From Pacificoceanicola sp049803835 (lineage in GTDB: Bacteria; Pseudomonadota; Alphaproteobacteria; Rhodobacterales; Rhodobacteraceae): DNA of 64,000 bases. The notes below the pieces were generated by a model. That model was not told the origin of the DNA. It worked only from the letters and a program-made list of their open reading frames with translations, and made no database searches. Every line of letters begins with the position of its first letter. Positions within the stretch are counted from its first letter, which is position 1. Shown piece after piece: positions 20,118 through 28,822 of the stretch. Both the position numbers and the translations under genes were made by a program. The stretch spans positions 205,252 through 269,251 of the forward strand of contig NZ_JBNAGK010000007.1 of the NCBI RefSeq assembly GCF_049803835.1, written 5' to 3'.

Positions 20118-20614
20118 AACTGGTCGACCTGTTCTTCAAGGGTCTGGAATGGCTGCTGGTGCTGCTTCTGGCAGGCATGACCGTGATGGTCTTTGCCAAC
20201 GTGGTGCTGCGTTACGGCTTCGGGTCCGGGATCGACGTCAGCGAGGAGCTTTCGCGGTTCTTCTTCGTCTGGCTGATCTTCCTCGGCGCCATCGTCGCGA
20301 TGCGTCATAACATGCACATGGGGTTCGACCTCGTCGTGACCATGGTGTCGCCGGGCAAGCGGCGGGTGTTGCTGACCGTCGCGAACCTGCTGGTCCTGGC
20401 GATGTGCGCCTTGGTCCTGATCGGCACGCTGCAGCAATTTCACGTCAACGCCACCAATATCGCGCCGGTGACGCGGATGCCGATGATCTGGGTCTTCGGC
20501 GTGCTGATCCCGATGTCGGCGCTGGTCGGGCTGATGGCGGCGATCCGGGCATTCGGATATGCCACCGGCCGCATCCAGGACGCGCCGGAACATGACGAGG
20601 AGATCCTCGAATGA
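20114..20614 (+). CDS. TRAP transporter small membrane subunit (DctQ type), 166 aa
   Basis: Four predicted membrane helices and the DctQ hallmark in EELSRFFFVWLIFLGA followed by RHNMHMGFDL. It is the small permease subunit linking the periplasmic binding protein to the large DctM subunit. Overlaps of 4 bases at both ends show tight coupling. Not fused to DctM, unlike some TRAP systems. Confidence 0.88.
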   Translation: MKLVDLFFKGLEWLLVLLLAGMTVMVFANVVLRYGFGSGIDVSEELSRFFFVWLIFLGAIVAMRHNMHMGFDLVVTMVSPGKRRVLLTVANLLVLAMCALVLIGTLQQFHVNATNIAPVTRMPMIWVFGVLIPMSALVGLMAAIRAFGYATGRIQDAPEHDEEILE

Positions 20615-21888
20615 CGCTGCTTCTGTTCGTCGTTGTTCTTGGCGTGTCGCTGGTAATCGGCGTGCCGGTGGCCTTTGCCCTGCTGCTCTGCGCGGCGGCG
20701 ATGGGTCTGCAGATGGACCTGTTCGATCCGCAGGTGATCTCGCAAAGGATGGTCGTGGGGGCGAACAACTTCTCGCTGCTTGCCATTCCGTTCTTCCTTC
20801 TGGCGGGCGAGTTGATGAACGCGGGCGGCATGTCGAAGCGGATCATCGGCTTTGCCATGGCCTTCGTCGGGCATGTGCGCGGGGGGCTGGGGGTTGTGGC
20901 GATCTTTGCAGCGATCATCCTCGCCTCGCTCTCCGGTTCGGCAGCGGCGGACAGTGCGGCACTCATCGCGATCATGCTGCCGATGATGAAGCAGTCGGGC
21001 CATGACGAGGCGCGCTCCGTGGGCCTGATGGCCTCCGGCGGCGTCATCGCGCCGATCATCCCGCCGTCGATCGCCTATATCATCTTCGCCGTGGCGACGA
21101 ACCTGTCGATAACCCAGCTGTTCATGGCGGGTATCGTGCCCGGGGTCATGATGGGCCTTGGCGCAATCGTGGCCTGGCTGATCGTGGCGCGGCGCGACAA
21201 GGTCGAGCCTTTGGCGCGGCAGGGCTGGGGCGTGCGTCTCGGAGAGACGAAGAAGGCGCTCTGGTCGCTGGGCATGCCTGTCATCATCCTGGGCGGCATC
21301 CGCTTCGGTGTCGTGACCCCGACCGAAGCCGCCGTGATCGCCGCCGTCTATGCCATCTTCGTCGGCATGGTGGTGCACCGCGAGCTGAAGGTGAGCCACC
21401 TGTTCGAGGTGTTCCGCAAGGCCGCGCTGACCACGGCCGTGGTGATGATGCTGGCCGCAGCCGCGCTGGCGACCGCCTGGTTCATCACGCTGGCGGACCT
21501 GTCGGGCATCGTGCTGGACCTCGTTGGCCCGCTGGTGGACAGCCCGACGCTGCTGCTCATCGTCATCATGGCGCTGGTGCTGCTGATCGGGACCATGCTC
21601 GACATGGGGCCGACCATCCTGATCCTCGCCCCGGTGCTGCTGCCCGTGGTCGAGGAGGCGGGGATCGACCCGATCTATTTCGGCGTGCTCTTCGTCATCA
21701 ACTGCGCCATCGGCCTCGTGACGCCGCCTGTAGGCATCGTGCTCAGCGTATCGGCAGGGGTCAGTGGCGTGCCGCTGCACCGGGTGGCCAAGGGGGCCGC
21801 GCCCTTCCTGATCGCGCAGATCACTGTGCTGGCGCTGCTGGTGCTGTTCCCGGAACTCGTCCTGACGCCGCTCGACTGGCTCAGGTGA
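20611..21888 (+). CDS. TRAP transporter large membrane subunit (DctM type), 425 aa
   Basis: Large permease of the TRAP family with about 12 hydrophobic helices. Family motifs are FFLLAGELMNAGG, SGSAAADSAAL and VTPPVG, the last within the second inverted repeat. It drives Na+- or H+-coupled import with the DctQ and DctP partners encoded on either side. Full family length. Confidence 0.9.
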   Translation: MTLLLFVVVLGVSLVIGVPVAFALLLCAAAMGLQMDLFDPQVISQRMVVGANNFSLLAIPFFLLAGELMNAGGMSKRIIGFAMAFVGHVRGGLGVVAIFAAIILASLSGSAAADSAALIAIMLPMMKQSGHDEARSVGLMASGGVIAPIIPPSIAYIIFAVATNLSITQLFMAGIVPGVMMGLGAIVAWLIVARRDKVEPLARQGWGVRLGETKKALWSLGMPVIILGGIRFGVVTPTEAAVIAAVYAIFVGMVVHRELKVSHLFEVFRKAALTTAVVMMLAAAALATAWFITLADLSGIVLDLVGPLVDSPTLLLIVIMALVLLIGTMLDMGPTILILAPVLLPVVEEAGIDPIYFGVLFVINCAIGLVTPPVGIVLSVSAGVSGVPLHRVAKGAAPFLIAQITVLALLVLFPELVLTPLDWLR

Positions 21889-21927
21889 CCCGACCTTTTG
21901 AAGACCGAAAACAAGGAGGAGACTATC

Positions 21928-22935
21928 ATGACACTGACCAGGACTTTCGCCGCGCTGGCGCTTTGCGCCACGGCTCTGACTTCCCCGGCGCTTGCCGCGG
22001 ACTATGGCAAGCACACGTTCAAGGTATCGAGCGGCGCCGCCGAGGATCACCCGATTGCCACCGGCATCAAGTCGATGTCCGCCTGCCTCGAAGAGGGGTC
22101 CGGCGGCAACATGAAGATGCGCGGCTTCTATTCGGGCCAGCTCGGTGACGACGCCGATGCGACTCAGGCCACCCGCTCCGGCTCGATCGAGATGGTGGTG
22201 ACCGGCTCCGCCGCGATTGCCGGCATCGAGCCGGCGCTGGGCGTGCTGACCCTGCCGTTCATGTTCGAGAACGACGCGGAGGTCGACGCGATCATGACCG
22301 GGCCGTTCTTCGATTACGTGGCGGAGAAGATGCCGCAGCACGATCTGGTCATGCTGTCGATGTGGGAAAACGGTTTCCGCAACGCCACCAACTCCAAGCA
22401 CCCGATCAAGGCGGTTTCCGACTTCGAGGGGCTGAACTTCCGCGTCATGCAGAACCCGATCTTCCTCGACACCTTCCGCCGTCTCGGCGCGAACCCGGTG
22501 CCGATGGCCTTTGGCGAGGTCTTCACCGCGTTGGAGACCGGCGCCGTGGACGGGCAGGAAAACCCGTTGCCGCTGATCGAGGCCACGAAGTTCTACGAGG
22601 TGCAGAAATACCTGACCCTGACGCGCCACGCCTATTCGCCGAACCCGGTGCTGGTGAACCGGGGTGTGTGGGAGAGCCTGAACGCCGATGAACAGGCGCT
22701 GATGGCGTCTTGTGCGGCCTCCGCCCGCGATGCCCAGATCGAACGTTCCCGCGCCGCCGTGGGTGAGGCCGCCGCGAAGCTGACCGCCGAGGGCATGGAG
22801 ATTTCCGAGATGCCGGCGGAAGAGATGACCAAGCTGCGCGAGCTGGTCTCTCCGGTCTGGGAAACCTCGATGGAGTCCGTTGGCAAGGAAAACTTCGACC
22901 GGCTCATGGAAGAGCTGGCCAAGATCCGCAACTGA
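21928..22935 (+). CDS. TRAP transporter periplasmic binding protein (DctP type), 335 aa
   Basis: Signal peptide of 23 residues (ATALTSPALA before ADYGKH), then a DctP fold. The conserved FRVMQNP segment supplies the Arg that usually grips the ligand carboxylate, and later comes VDGQENPL. The ligand is therefore probably a carboxylic acid, in line with the lyase, oxidase and aldolase around it. The ATG at 21928 has AAGGAGGA 8 bases upstream, the strongest site in the operon. A hairpin just after the stop may raise its mRNA level over downstream genes. Confidence 0.88.
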   Translation: MTLTRTFAALALCATALTSPALAADYGKHTFKVSSGAAEDHPIATGIKSMSACLEEGSGGNMKMRGFYSGQLGDDADATQATRSGSIEMVVTGSAAIAGIEPALGVLTLPFMFENDAEVDAIMTGPFFDYVAEKMPQHDLVMLSMWENGFRNATNSKHPIKAVSDFEGLNFRVMQNPIFLDTFRRLGANPVPMAFGEVFTALETGAVDGQENPLPLIEATKFYEVQKYLTLTRHAYSPNPVLVNRGVWESLNADEQALMASCAASARDAQIERSRAAVGEAAAKLTAEGMEISEMPAEEMTKLRELVSPVWETSMESVGKENFDRLMEELAKIRN

Positions 22936-22942
22936 CCTCCTG

Positions 22943-22973
22943 ACCGGCGCCCGCCCACTCCCCGGGCGCCGGT
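22943..22973 (+). terminator. Intra-operon hairpin after the TRAP binding-protein gene
   Basis: ACCGGCGCCCG (22943-22953) pairs perfectly with CGGGCGCCGGT (22963-22973) around a 9-base loop. It starts 8 bases past the dctP-type stop and is followed by a pyrimidine-rich stretch. It is likely a partial terminator or a stabiliser of the upstream message. Confidence 0.55.
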
Positions 22974-23000
22974 CCCTTTCCCTTCTTGCCGAGAGCCAAC

Positions 23001-24419
23001 ATGCCTTTGGACACGACCTCCTGCCTTGCCGATCTCGCCGCCGCCTTCTCCGGGCCCGCGCTGCTGACCGGCGACGACCGGCCCGCCCGGAATACGCATG
23101 ATACGAGCTATCTTCCGGCGGTGACGCCGCTGGCGGTGGTGCGTCCGGGCTCGCCCGAGGAGGTGGCCACAGCGGTGGCGATCTGCGCCCGCCACGGCGT
23201 GCCGATGGTGCCGCAGGGCGGGCTGACCGGCCTCGCCGGGGGCAGCCATCCGCTTGAAGGCGCTGTGGCGATCTCGCTGGAGCGCCTGGGCGGGATCGAG
23301 GAGATCGACCAGGCCGCCGCCACCATGACCGTGCGGGTCGGAACGCCCCTGGAGGTGATCCAGAAGGCGGCGGACGAAGCAGGGTTCTTCTTCCCGCTGG
23401 ACCTTGGTGCGCGCGGCTCCTGCCATATCGGCGGCAACATCGGCACCAATGCCGGGGGCAACCGGGTGATCCGCTACGGCATGACGCGCGAGATGATCCT
23501 CGGGCTGGAATACGTCCTGCCGGACGGCACGCTGATCAACGGCCTGAACAAGATGATCAAGAACAACGCCGGGTATGACCTCAAGCAACTGTTCATCGGC
23601 TCCGAAGGCACGCTCGGCATCGTCACCCGCGCTGTGCTGCGGATGCACCCGAAACCGGGCTGCGTGAACGCGGCGCTCTGCGGGCTGAATTCCTATGACG
23701 ATGTGCTGAAACTGCTGGCAGCGGCGCGGCGCGGGCTGGGGCCGATGCTTTCCGCCTTCGAGGTGATGTGGCCGGATTACTGGCAGGTCGTGACGCAAGA
23801 GGTCGGCACCCGCAGCCCGCTCGAAGGCCAGCACGCCATGTATGTCCTGCTCGAATCGCAGGGTCTGGACGAGGCCATCGACGGCCCGCGCTTCATGGCC
23901 TGGATCGAGGCGCAGTTCGAGGCGGGCGTGATCGCGGACGCGGCCATCTCGCAGAGCCTTCAGGACGTCAAGGACTTCTGGGGCGTGCGCGACGCCTGCG
24001 CCGAGTTCACCACGGTGCTCGGCCCGCATTGCGCCTTCGACATCGGTTTGCCGCAGTCCGGCATGAACGCCTTTGCAGACGCTTGCCGGGCGCGGCTGAA
24101 GGAGGCCATGCCGGAGGCGCTCTCGGTCTATTACGGCCACATCGGCGATGGAAACCTGCATATCGTGGCGCTCGACCGCAGCGCGAGGCAGCAGCCGATG
24201 GACCGGATCAACCGCATCGTCTACGAGACGGTGCGGGAGTTCGGCGGCACGATCTCCGCGGAACACGGCATTGGTCTGCTGAAGAAACCGTATCTGCCCT
24301 ACACCCGCAGCCCCGAGGAACTTGCGCTGATGGCGCGGATCAAGGTTGCGCTCGACCCCAAAGGCCTGCTCAATCCGGGCAAGGTCATAGACACTCCAAC
24401 TTCCGAGGTTTCCGAATGA
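23001..24419 (+). CDS. FAD-binding 2-hydroxyacid oxidase/dehydrogenase (GlcD type), 472 aa
   Basis: N-terminal FAD_binding_4 domain with PQGGLTGLAGGSHP (about 71-84) and NIGTNAGGNRVIRYGMTRE, the flavin-binding core. The C-terminal FAD-oxidase domain includes YYGHIGDGNLH (metal-binding His) and EHGIGLLKKPYL. Relatives include glycolate oxidase subunit GlcD, D-lactate dehydrogenase and D-2-hydroxyglutarate dehydrogenase. No GlcE/GlcF partners are present, which favours a stand-alone D-2-hydroxyacid dehydrogenase. It likely turns a D-hydroxyacid into the 2-oxo acid cleaved by the aldolase encoded next, with which it overlaps by 4 bases. Confidence 0.85.
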   Translation: MPLDTTSCLADLAAAFSGPALLTGDDRPARNTHDTSYLPAVTPLAVVRPGSPEEVATAVAICARHGVPMVPQGGLTGLAGGSHPLEGAVAISLERLGGIEEIDQAAATMTVRVGTPLEVIQKAADEAGFFFPLDLGARGSCHIGGNIGTNAGGNRVIRYGMTREMILGLEYVLPDGTLINGLNKMIKNNAGYDLKQLFIGSEGTLGIVTRAVLRMHPKPGCVNAALCGLNSYDDVLKLLAAARRGLGPMLSAFEVMWPDYWQVVTQEVGTRSPLEGQHAMYVLLESQGLDEAIDGPRFMAWIEAQFEAGVIADAAISQSLQDVKDFWGVRDACAEFTTVLGPHCAFDIGLPQSGMNAFADACRARLKEAMPEALSVYYGHIGDGNLHIVALDRSARQQPMDRINRIVYETVREFGGTISAEHGIGLLKKPYLPYTRSPEELALMARIKVALDPKGLLNPGKVIDTPTSEVSE

Positions 24420-25195
24420 ACGCCGTCAAATCCCGCCTGCTCAATGGCGAATTCATCACCGCCGCCTGGGCCGAGCTTGGCAATGCCGATGTGGCCGAGA
24501 TCCTCGTCCGTCACGGCTGGCCCGTCGTGCTGATCGACGGCGAGCACGGCGTCGGCGATCTGGAAACCTGGGTCGCGGTGGCGCGGGCTGTCGAGGCGGC
24601 GGGCGGCGAGGTGATCCTGCGGGTACCGGACGGCACCGACACGATGCTGAAGAAGGTGCTGGACCGCGGCTTCCGCTCCATCGTCGTGCCGATGGTGAAC
24701 ACCGCGGAGCAGGCGGCGGCGATTGCACGCTCCTGCCATTACCCGCAGACCGGCAAGGGCGGCATCGGCCGGGGCTACGCCGCGCCCATCGTGCGCGGGT
24801 CCGGCTTCGGCACCCGTCCCGAGTATGCGAAGCGGACCGCCAACGAGGATGTTCTGGTCTTCGTGCAATGCGAGACCCCCGAGAGTGTCGCGGCGCTGCC
24901 GGAGATCTGCGCGGTCGAGGGCATCGACGGCGTCTTCCTCGGGCCGAACGATCTTGCCGCCACGCTGGGTCACATGGAGAACATGGACCATGCCGTGCCG
25001 CAGGCCGCCTTTGCCGAGGTCGAGGCCAAGGTCACGGCGGCGGGCAAGCTGCTGGCCACGGTGCCGGGCGGCGGGCGCAGCTGGGCGGACCTCCGGGCGA
25101 AGGGCTTCCACCTCGTGGCGGGGGTCAACGACATTTCGTTCCTGATGAACGCCGCCGCCGAGGCCGCCAAGGCGCGGGACGCCGAATTGGCCTGA
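24416..25195 (+). CDS. HpcH/HpaI-family class II aldolase, 259 aa
   Basis: TIM-barrel, metal-dependent aldolase releasing pyruvate from 4-hydroxy-2-oxo acids. Visible family residues are D41 and H44 in DGEHG, R69 in LRVPDG, and metal ligands E153 (QCETPES) and D179 (GPNDL). The protein matches the usual 250-260 residue length. It ends the metabolic part of the operon; a weak 6-bp hairpin follows at 25209-25224. The actual aldehyde product cannot be read from sequence. Confidence 0.88.
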   Translation: MNAVKSRLLNGEFITAAWAELGNADVAEILVRHGWPVVLIDGEHGVGDLETWVAVARAVEAAGGEVILRVPDGTDTMLKKVLDRGFRSIVVPMVNTAEQAAAIARSCHYPQTGKGGIGRGYAAPIVRGSGFGTRPEYAKRTANEDVLVFVQCETPESVAALPEICAVEGIDGVFLGPNDLAATLGHMENMDHAVPQAAFAEVEAKVTAAGKLLATVPGGGRSWADLRAKGFHLVAGVNDISFLMNAAAEAAKARDAELA

Positions 25196-25208
25196 GCGCC
25201 GTTGCCCG

Positions 25209-25224
25209 GCCCACTCCGGTGGGC
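25209..25224 (+). terminator. Weak hairpin after the aldolase gene
   Basis: GCCCAC pairs with GTGGGC around TCCG, 13 bases past the aldolase stop. The short stem and lack of a T-run make it only a possible terminator. Confidence 0.25.
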
Positions 25225-25263
25225 TAGGCTCTCCTCCGACCTGAAAACGCGAGGCCCGCTGGC

Positions 25264-25944
25264 ATGACCGCTGACCCCAAGATGCGCATCGAACAGCCGA
25301 GAACGCTGACGGAAATCGTCATCGAACGGCTGCGCGAGGCCATCATCGAGGGGCAGTATACCTTTGGCGAGAACATCTCCGAGGACAAGCTGGCGGCGGC
25401 CTTCGGGGTCAGCCGCACGCCGGTACGGGACGCGCTCAGCGCGTTGCAGTTCACCGGGTTGGTTACCGTGAGACCCAAGCGCGGCAGCTTCGTTTTCAGC
25501 CCCACGACCGAGGAAGTCGCGGAAATCTGCGATTACAGGCTGATGCTGGAGCGCGAAGCGCTGCGGCTGGCCATGCAGAAAAGTGCGGCACCGTTCCTGG
25601 ATGCGCTGGACCACAGTATCGGACAGATGCGCGAGCGCATGGAGGCGGGGGACGAGTACGGCTATGTCCGGCTCGACACAGAATTCCACAACCTGTTCTT
25701 CGATTTCTGCGGCAACTCCCTGGTGCAGAACGCCTTTCACCTTGTGGAGGCGCGGATCGCCACGATCCGCACGGCGCTCAATGCCCGGTTCAAGCAGCGT
25801 CGGGAGGCGAGTTTCGATCAACACGTCGAGATCGTCGAAGGGCTCCGCGCCGGCGACTGGGCCCGGGTGGATGCGGTGCTCGGCAACCACATCACCTCGA
25901 TCCGGTCGGACGCCATCGACGAATTGTCGAAGGCGGCGCAGTAG
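25264..25944 (+). CDS. GntR-family regulator, FadR/FCD subfamily, 226 aa
   Basis: N-terminal GntR winged helix (about 12-75): IVIERLREAIIEGQY, then LAAAFGVSRTPVRDALSAL. The C-terminal FCD domain has the all-helical pattern and His/Asp positions (DTEFHNLFFD, HVEIVEGLRAGDW) that usually bind a metal and a carboxylate effector. Placed right after the lyase/TRAP/aldolase operon on the same strand, it is the probable regulator of that operon. It converges on the PotC-type gene with only 5 bases between the two stops. Confidence 0.87.
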   Translation: MTADPKMRIEQPRTLTEIVIERLREAIIEGQYTFGENISEDKLAAAFGVSRTPVRDALSALQFTGLVTVRPKRGSFVFSPTTEEVAEICDYRLMLEREALRLAMQKSAAPFLDALDHSIGQMRERMEAGDEYGYVRLDTEFHNLFFDFCGNSLVQNAFHLVEARIATIRTALNARFKQRREASFDQHVEIVEGLRAGDWARVDAVLGNHITSIRSDAIDELSKAAQ

Positions 25945-25949
25945 GCGGG

Positions 25950-26801
25950 TCAGTCCTTCTTCTGGAAGAGGATCACCACCAGCGCGAGCAGCGATGAGCC
26001 GAGCATCAGGAGGAGCGAAACCGCGTTCAGGAGCGGTGTCGAGCCTTCCTTGAGCCGGTCGAACATGGCGATGGTCAGCGGCGCGTCGGAGCCGACGAGC
26101 ATCAGCGTGGTGTTGAAATTCTCGAAGCTCATCAGGAAGGCGACCACCACCGCGCCGATCATCGCGGGGGCGAGGAAGGGGATGGTGATGGTGAAGACCG
26201 CTGTCAGCGGGCTCGCCCCGAGGTTCAGCGCAGCCTCTTCCAGCGTGCGGTCGAATTTCTGCAAACGCGCGGTGATGACCAGCGTGGCAATCGTCGTGAT
26301 GAAGCTGAACTGGCCGAGGATCACGAGAAGCAGCCCGGGACGGAGCGCCTGCACGTCGATCTGCGCCGCGTCCCAGAGACCGTTGGCGACGGTTGAGGAA
26401 AACACGAGGATCGAGATGCCGAGCACGATTCCGGGGATCACGAGCGGCAGCAGCATCAGCACGTAAAGCAGCCCTTTGCCGCGGAATTCGTAGCGGTTGA
26501 AGAGAAAGGCGTTTGTCGTGCCCACCGCGACGGAGAGCATCGCCACGCAGAGCGCGACAAAGGCGGAGGTGCCGACCGCGCGCAGGATGCCGCGTTCGTG
26601 GAACACGCCGATCTGCGGGCGTGCGTCGCCGAAGAACCAGTTCCAGGTGAAGCCCTGCCAGGGCAGCGATGGAAACTGGCTGTCGTTGAAGGCAAAGACC
26701 GCGACAACCGTGAGCGGCAGGGCGAGGAAGAGGAAGAAGAGGACGACATAGGCGCCGTAGATCAGGCCGAAACTGCGCGGCTGGGGGATGGTCGGGATCA
26801 T
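25950..26801 (-). CDS. ABC transporter permease, PotC/spermidine-putrescine type, 283 aa
   Basis: Six membrane helices and the EAA loop TLEEAALNLGASPLTAVFTI identify a PotC-like permease. It is the last gene of a minus-strand binding protein-ATPase-permease-permease operon. It starts 4 bases after the stop of the partner permease. The substrate class is likely a polyamine, an opine or a similar cationic compound. Confidence 0.88.
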   Translation of the reverse strand: MIPTIPQPRSFGLIYGAYVVLFFLFLALPLTVVAVFAFNDSQFPSLPWQGFTWNWFFGDARPQIGVFHERGILRAVGTSAFVALCVAMLSVAVGTTNAFLFNRYEFRGKGLLYVLMLLPLVIPGIVLGISILVFSSTVANGLWDAAQIDVQALRPGLLLVILGQFSFITTIATLVITARLQKFDRTLEEAALNLGASPLTAVFTITIPFLAPAMIGAVVVAFLMSFENFNTTLMLVGSDAPLTIAMFDRLKEGSTPLLNAVSLLLMLGSSLLALVVILFQKKD

Positions 26802-26805
26802 GGCC

Positions 26806-27663
26806 TTACCCCAGCGTTTCTTGCAGCGTGCGGCCGGTCAGCTTGAGAACCGACCAGACGATCAGGGAGGACAGCAGCAGCAGCATGAAACCGAAGGCCG
26901 CGCCAAGCTCCCAGTTGAAGCGCACGATGAACTGGTTGTAGATCATCTCCGTGAACCACAGGCTGTCCTTGCCGCCGAGCATGGTGGGCGTGAGATAGTT
27001 GCCGAGCGAGAGCATGAAGACGACGATGCAGCCGGAGACGATACCCGGCATGGCATGGGGAATGACGATCTCGCGCAGGACGGAAAAGCCATTGCCGCCA
27101 AGGTCATAGCCCGCCTCGATGACGGAGTCGTCGAGGCTTTCGAGCGTCGTGACAAGCGGCACGACCATGAACAACATCGAGGTATAGACAAGGCCGATCA
27201 TCATGGCGGCGTCGTTGTAGAGCATCTCCACCGGCTGATCCGCAAGGCCTGACCATTGCAGAAGGTTCGACACGATCCCGGTCTCGCGCAGGAGGATCAT
27301 CCAGCCGAAGGTGCGCACGAGTTCGGAGACATAGAACGGGATCAGACAGAGCATGAAAAGCACCTGTTGCAGCCGCCCGCGGGCCATCTTGGCGATGTAG
27401 TAGGAGACGGGAAAGGCGATCAGCAGCGTGATGGCGGTGGCGAGGACCGACATCACGGCGGTGCGGATGAAGGTCCAGATGTAGAGCGGTTCATTGATGA
27501 AGGTCAGATACTGCGCCGGGCTGAGTTCGTATTGCCCGCGTGCGACCCGTTCGCGGATCGACACGAGGAACATGTCGATATGCGGGATGATGATGAGCAG
27601 GCCAAGCCAGAGCACCAGCGGCGTCAGCAGCAGGTAGAAGGCGATGCGGTTCGTCCGGCTCAT
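26806..27663 (-). CDS. ABC transporter permease, PotB type, 285 aa
   Basis: Six predicted helices; the first is LLLTPLVLWLGLLIIIPHIDMF. The loop DSVIEAGYDLGGNGFSVL is the EAA motif that docks with the ATPase. It overlaps the upstream ATPase gene by 4 bases, so the two are coupled. It forms the translocation pore with the downstream PotC-like protein. Confidence 0.88.
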   Translation of the reverse strand: MSRTNRIAFYLLLTPLVLWLGLLIIIPHIDMFLVSIRERVARGQYELSPAQYLTFINEPLYIWTFIRTAVMSVLATAITLLIAFPVSYYIAKMARGRLQQVLFMLCLIPFYVSELVRTFGWMILLRETGIVSNLLQWSGLADQPVEMLYNDAAMMIGLVYTSMLFMVVPLVTTLESLDDSVIEAGYDLGGNGFSVLREIVIPHAMPGIVSGCIVVFMLSLGNYLTPTMLGGKDSLWFTEMIYNQFIVRFNWELGAAFGFMLLLLSSLIVWSVLKLTGRTLQETLG

Positions 27664-28748
27664 GGGGCCACCGCGAAGGCGTTGCCCTGCGCGCCGGACC
27701 AGCCCACATGCACCCGGTCGCCGCGTTTCAGCGTGGCGTATTCACCGGACTGGGGCAGGGTGACTTCGATCACCTCGCCGGCGTCGTCGGTCACCTGCAC
27801 CCGGCTGGCCGCGCCGTTGAAGAGGATCTCGGACACGGCCCCTTCGAGCAGGTTGTCGAAGGCGGAGAGCTGGGACGCGTCCCCGGCGATGCGAATGGAC
27901 TCAGGCCGGACAAAGACCTGCGCCCGGTCGCCGGGGGTCAGGCCCCTTGCCGCGCCGGTCATGGTCAGCCCGCTGTCCGTGCGCAGCGAGAGCCGGTCGC
28001 CCTCGACCCGCTCGACCACGCCCTGCCACTTGTTCGCCTCGCCGATGAACCCGGCGACAAAGGGCGTTTCGGGGCGGTAGTAGAGGTCTTGCCCGGTGCC
28101 GACCTGCTCGAAGCGGCCATTGTTCATCACCGCGATCTGATCGGACATGACGAGGGCTTCGGACTGGTCGTGGGTGATGTAGACGAAGGTGGTGTCGAAG
28201 GCCGCCTGCAGTGCCTTAAGCTCGACTTTCATATGCTCGCGCAGTTTCAGGTCCAGCGCCCCGAGCGGTTCGTCCAGCAAGAGCACATCCGGCTCCAGCA
28301 CCATGCAGCGGGCGATGGCGACGCGTTGTTTCTGGCCGCCGGACAGCTCCGTCACCTTACGATGGCCGATCCCCGGCAGGCCGATCCGCTCCAGTGCCTC
28401 GCCAACCTTGGTGGAAATCTCCGCCTTCGCCATGCCCCGGCGGCGCAGCCCGTAGCCGATGTTCTCGGCAATGGTCATCATCGGAAAGAGCGCGAGATGC
28501 TGGAACACCATGTTGACCGGACGTTTGTTCGGCGGCACGTCCAGCACGGACTTGCCCTTGATGCGAATGTCGCCCGAGGTCGGCTCGAGAAAACCGGCGA
28601 TCATGCGCATGATCGTCGTCTTGCCACAGCCGGAGGGGCCAAGGATGGAAAAGAACGTCCCCGGTGGAACGGTGAAATTCACCGCATCCACGGCGGTGTG
28701 ATCGCCGAACCGGCGGGTGAGGTCGAGACAGGCGAGATCGGGAGTCAT
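27660..28748 (-). CDS. ABC transporter ATPase, PotA type, 362 aa
   Basis: Complete CUT/POPT-type ATPase. Walker A is GPSGCGKTT, the signature is LSGGQKQRVAIARCM, Walker B is VLLLDEPLGALD, and YITHDQSEAL supplies the switch His. A TOBE domain follows from about residue 275. It powers the importer formed with the two downstream permeases. The Shine-Dalgarno is poor (a C-rich stretch precedes the ATG). Confidence 0.9.
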   Translation of the reverse strand: MTPDLACLDLTRRFGDHTAVDAVNFTVPPGTFFSILGPSGCGKTTIMRMIAGFLEPTSGDIRIKGKSVLDVPPNKRPVNMVFQHLALFPMMTIAENIGYGLRRRGMAKAEISTKVGEALERIGLPGIGHRKVTELSGGQKQRVAIARCMVLEPDVLLLDEPLGALDLKLREHMKVELKALQAAFDTTFVYITHDQSEALVMSDQIAVMNNGRFEQVGTGQDLYYRPETPFVAGFIGEANKWQGVVERVEGDRLSLRTDSGLTMTGAARGLTPGDRAQVFVRPESIRIAGDASQLSAFDNLLEGAVSEILFNGAASRVQVTDDAGEVIEVTLPQSGEYATLKRGDRVHVGWSGAQGNAFAVAP

Positions 28749-28772
28749 GGGGGGCTTTCGTCAAATGGTCTT

Positions 28773-28803
28773 GGGCGGCACCCGGAAGGCCCGGATGCCG
28801 CCC
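28773..28803 (-). terminator. Hairpin between the binding-protein and ATPase genes
   Basis: GGGCGGCA (28773-28780) pairs with TGCCGCCC (28796-28803), with CCGG repeats inside that can form a longer imperfect stem. It lies in the 74-base gap after the periplasmic binding protein gene, a usual place for attenuation that lets binding protein exceed permease. Confidence 0.5.
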
Positions 28804-28822
28804 TGGTCAGGTCAGGAAGCGA

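Noticed and set aside
20440..22629. 729-codon minus-strand open frame opposite the TRAP genes
   Set aside because: Spans several well-defined genes on the other strand and reads as a His/Arg-rich low-quality product.
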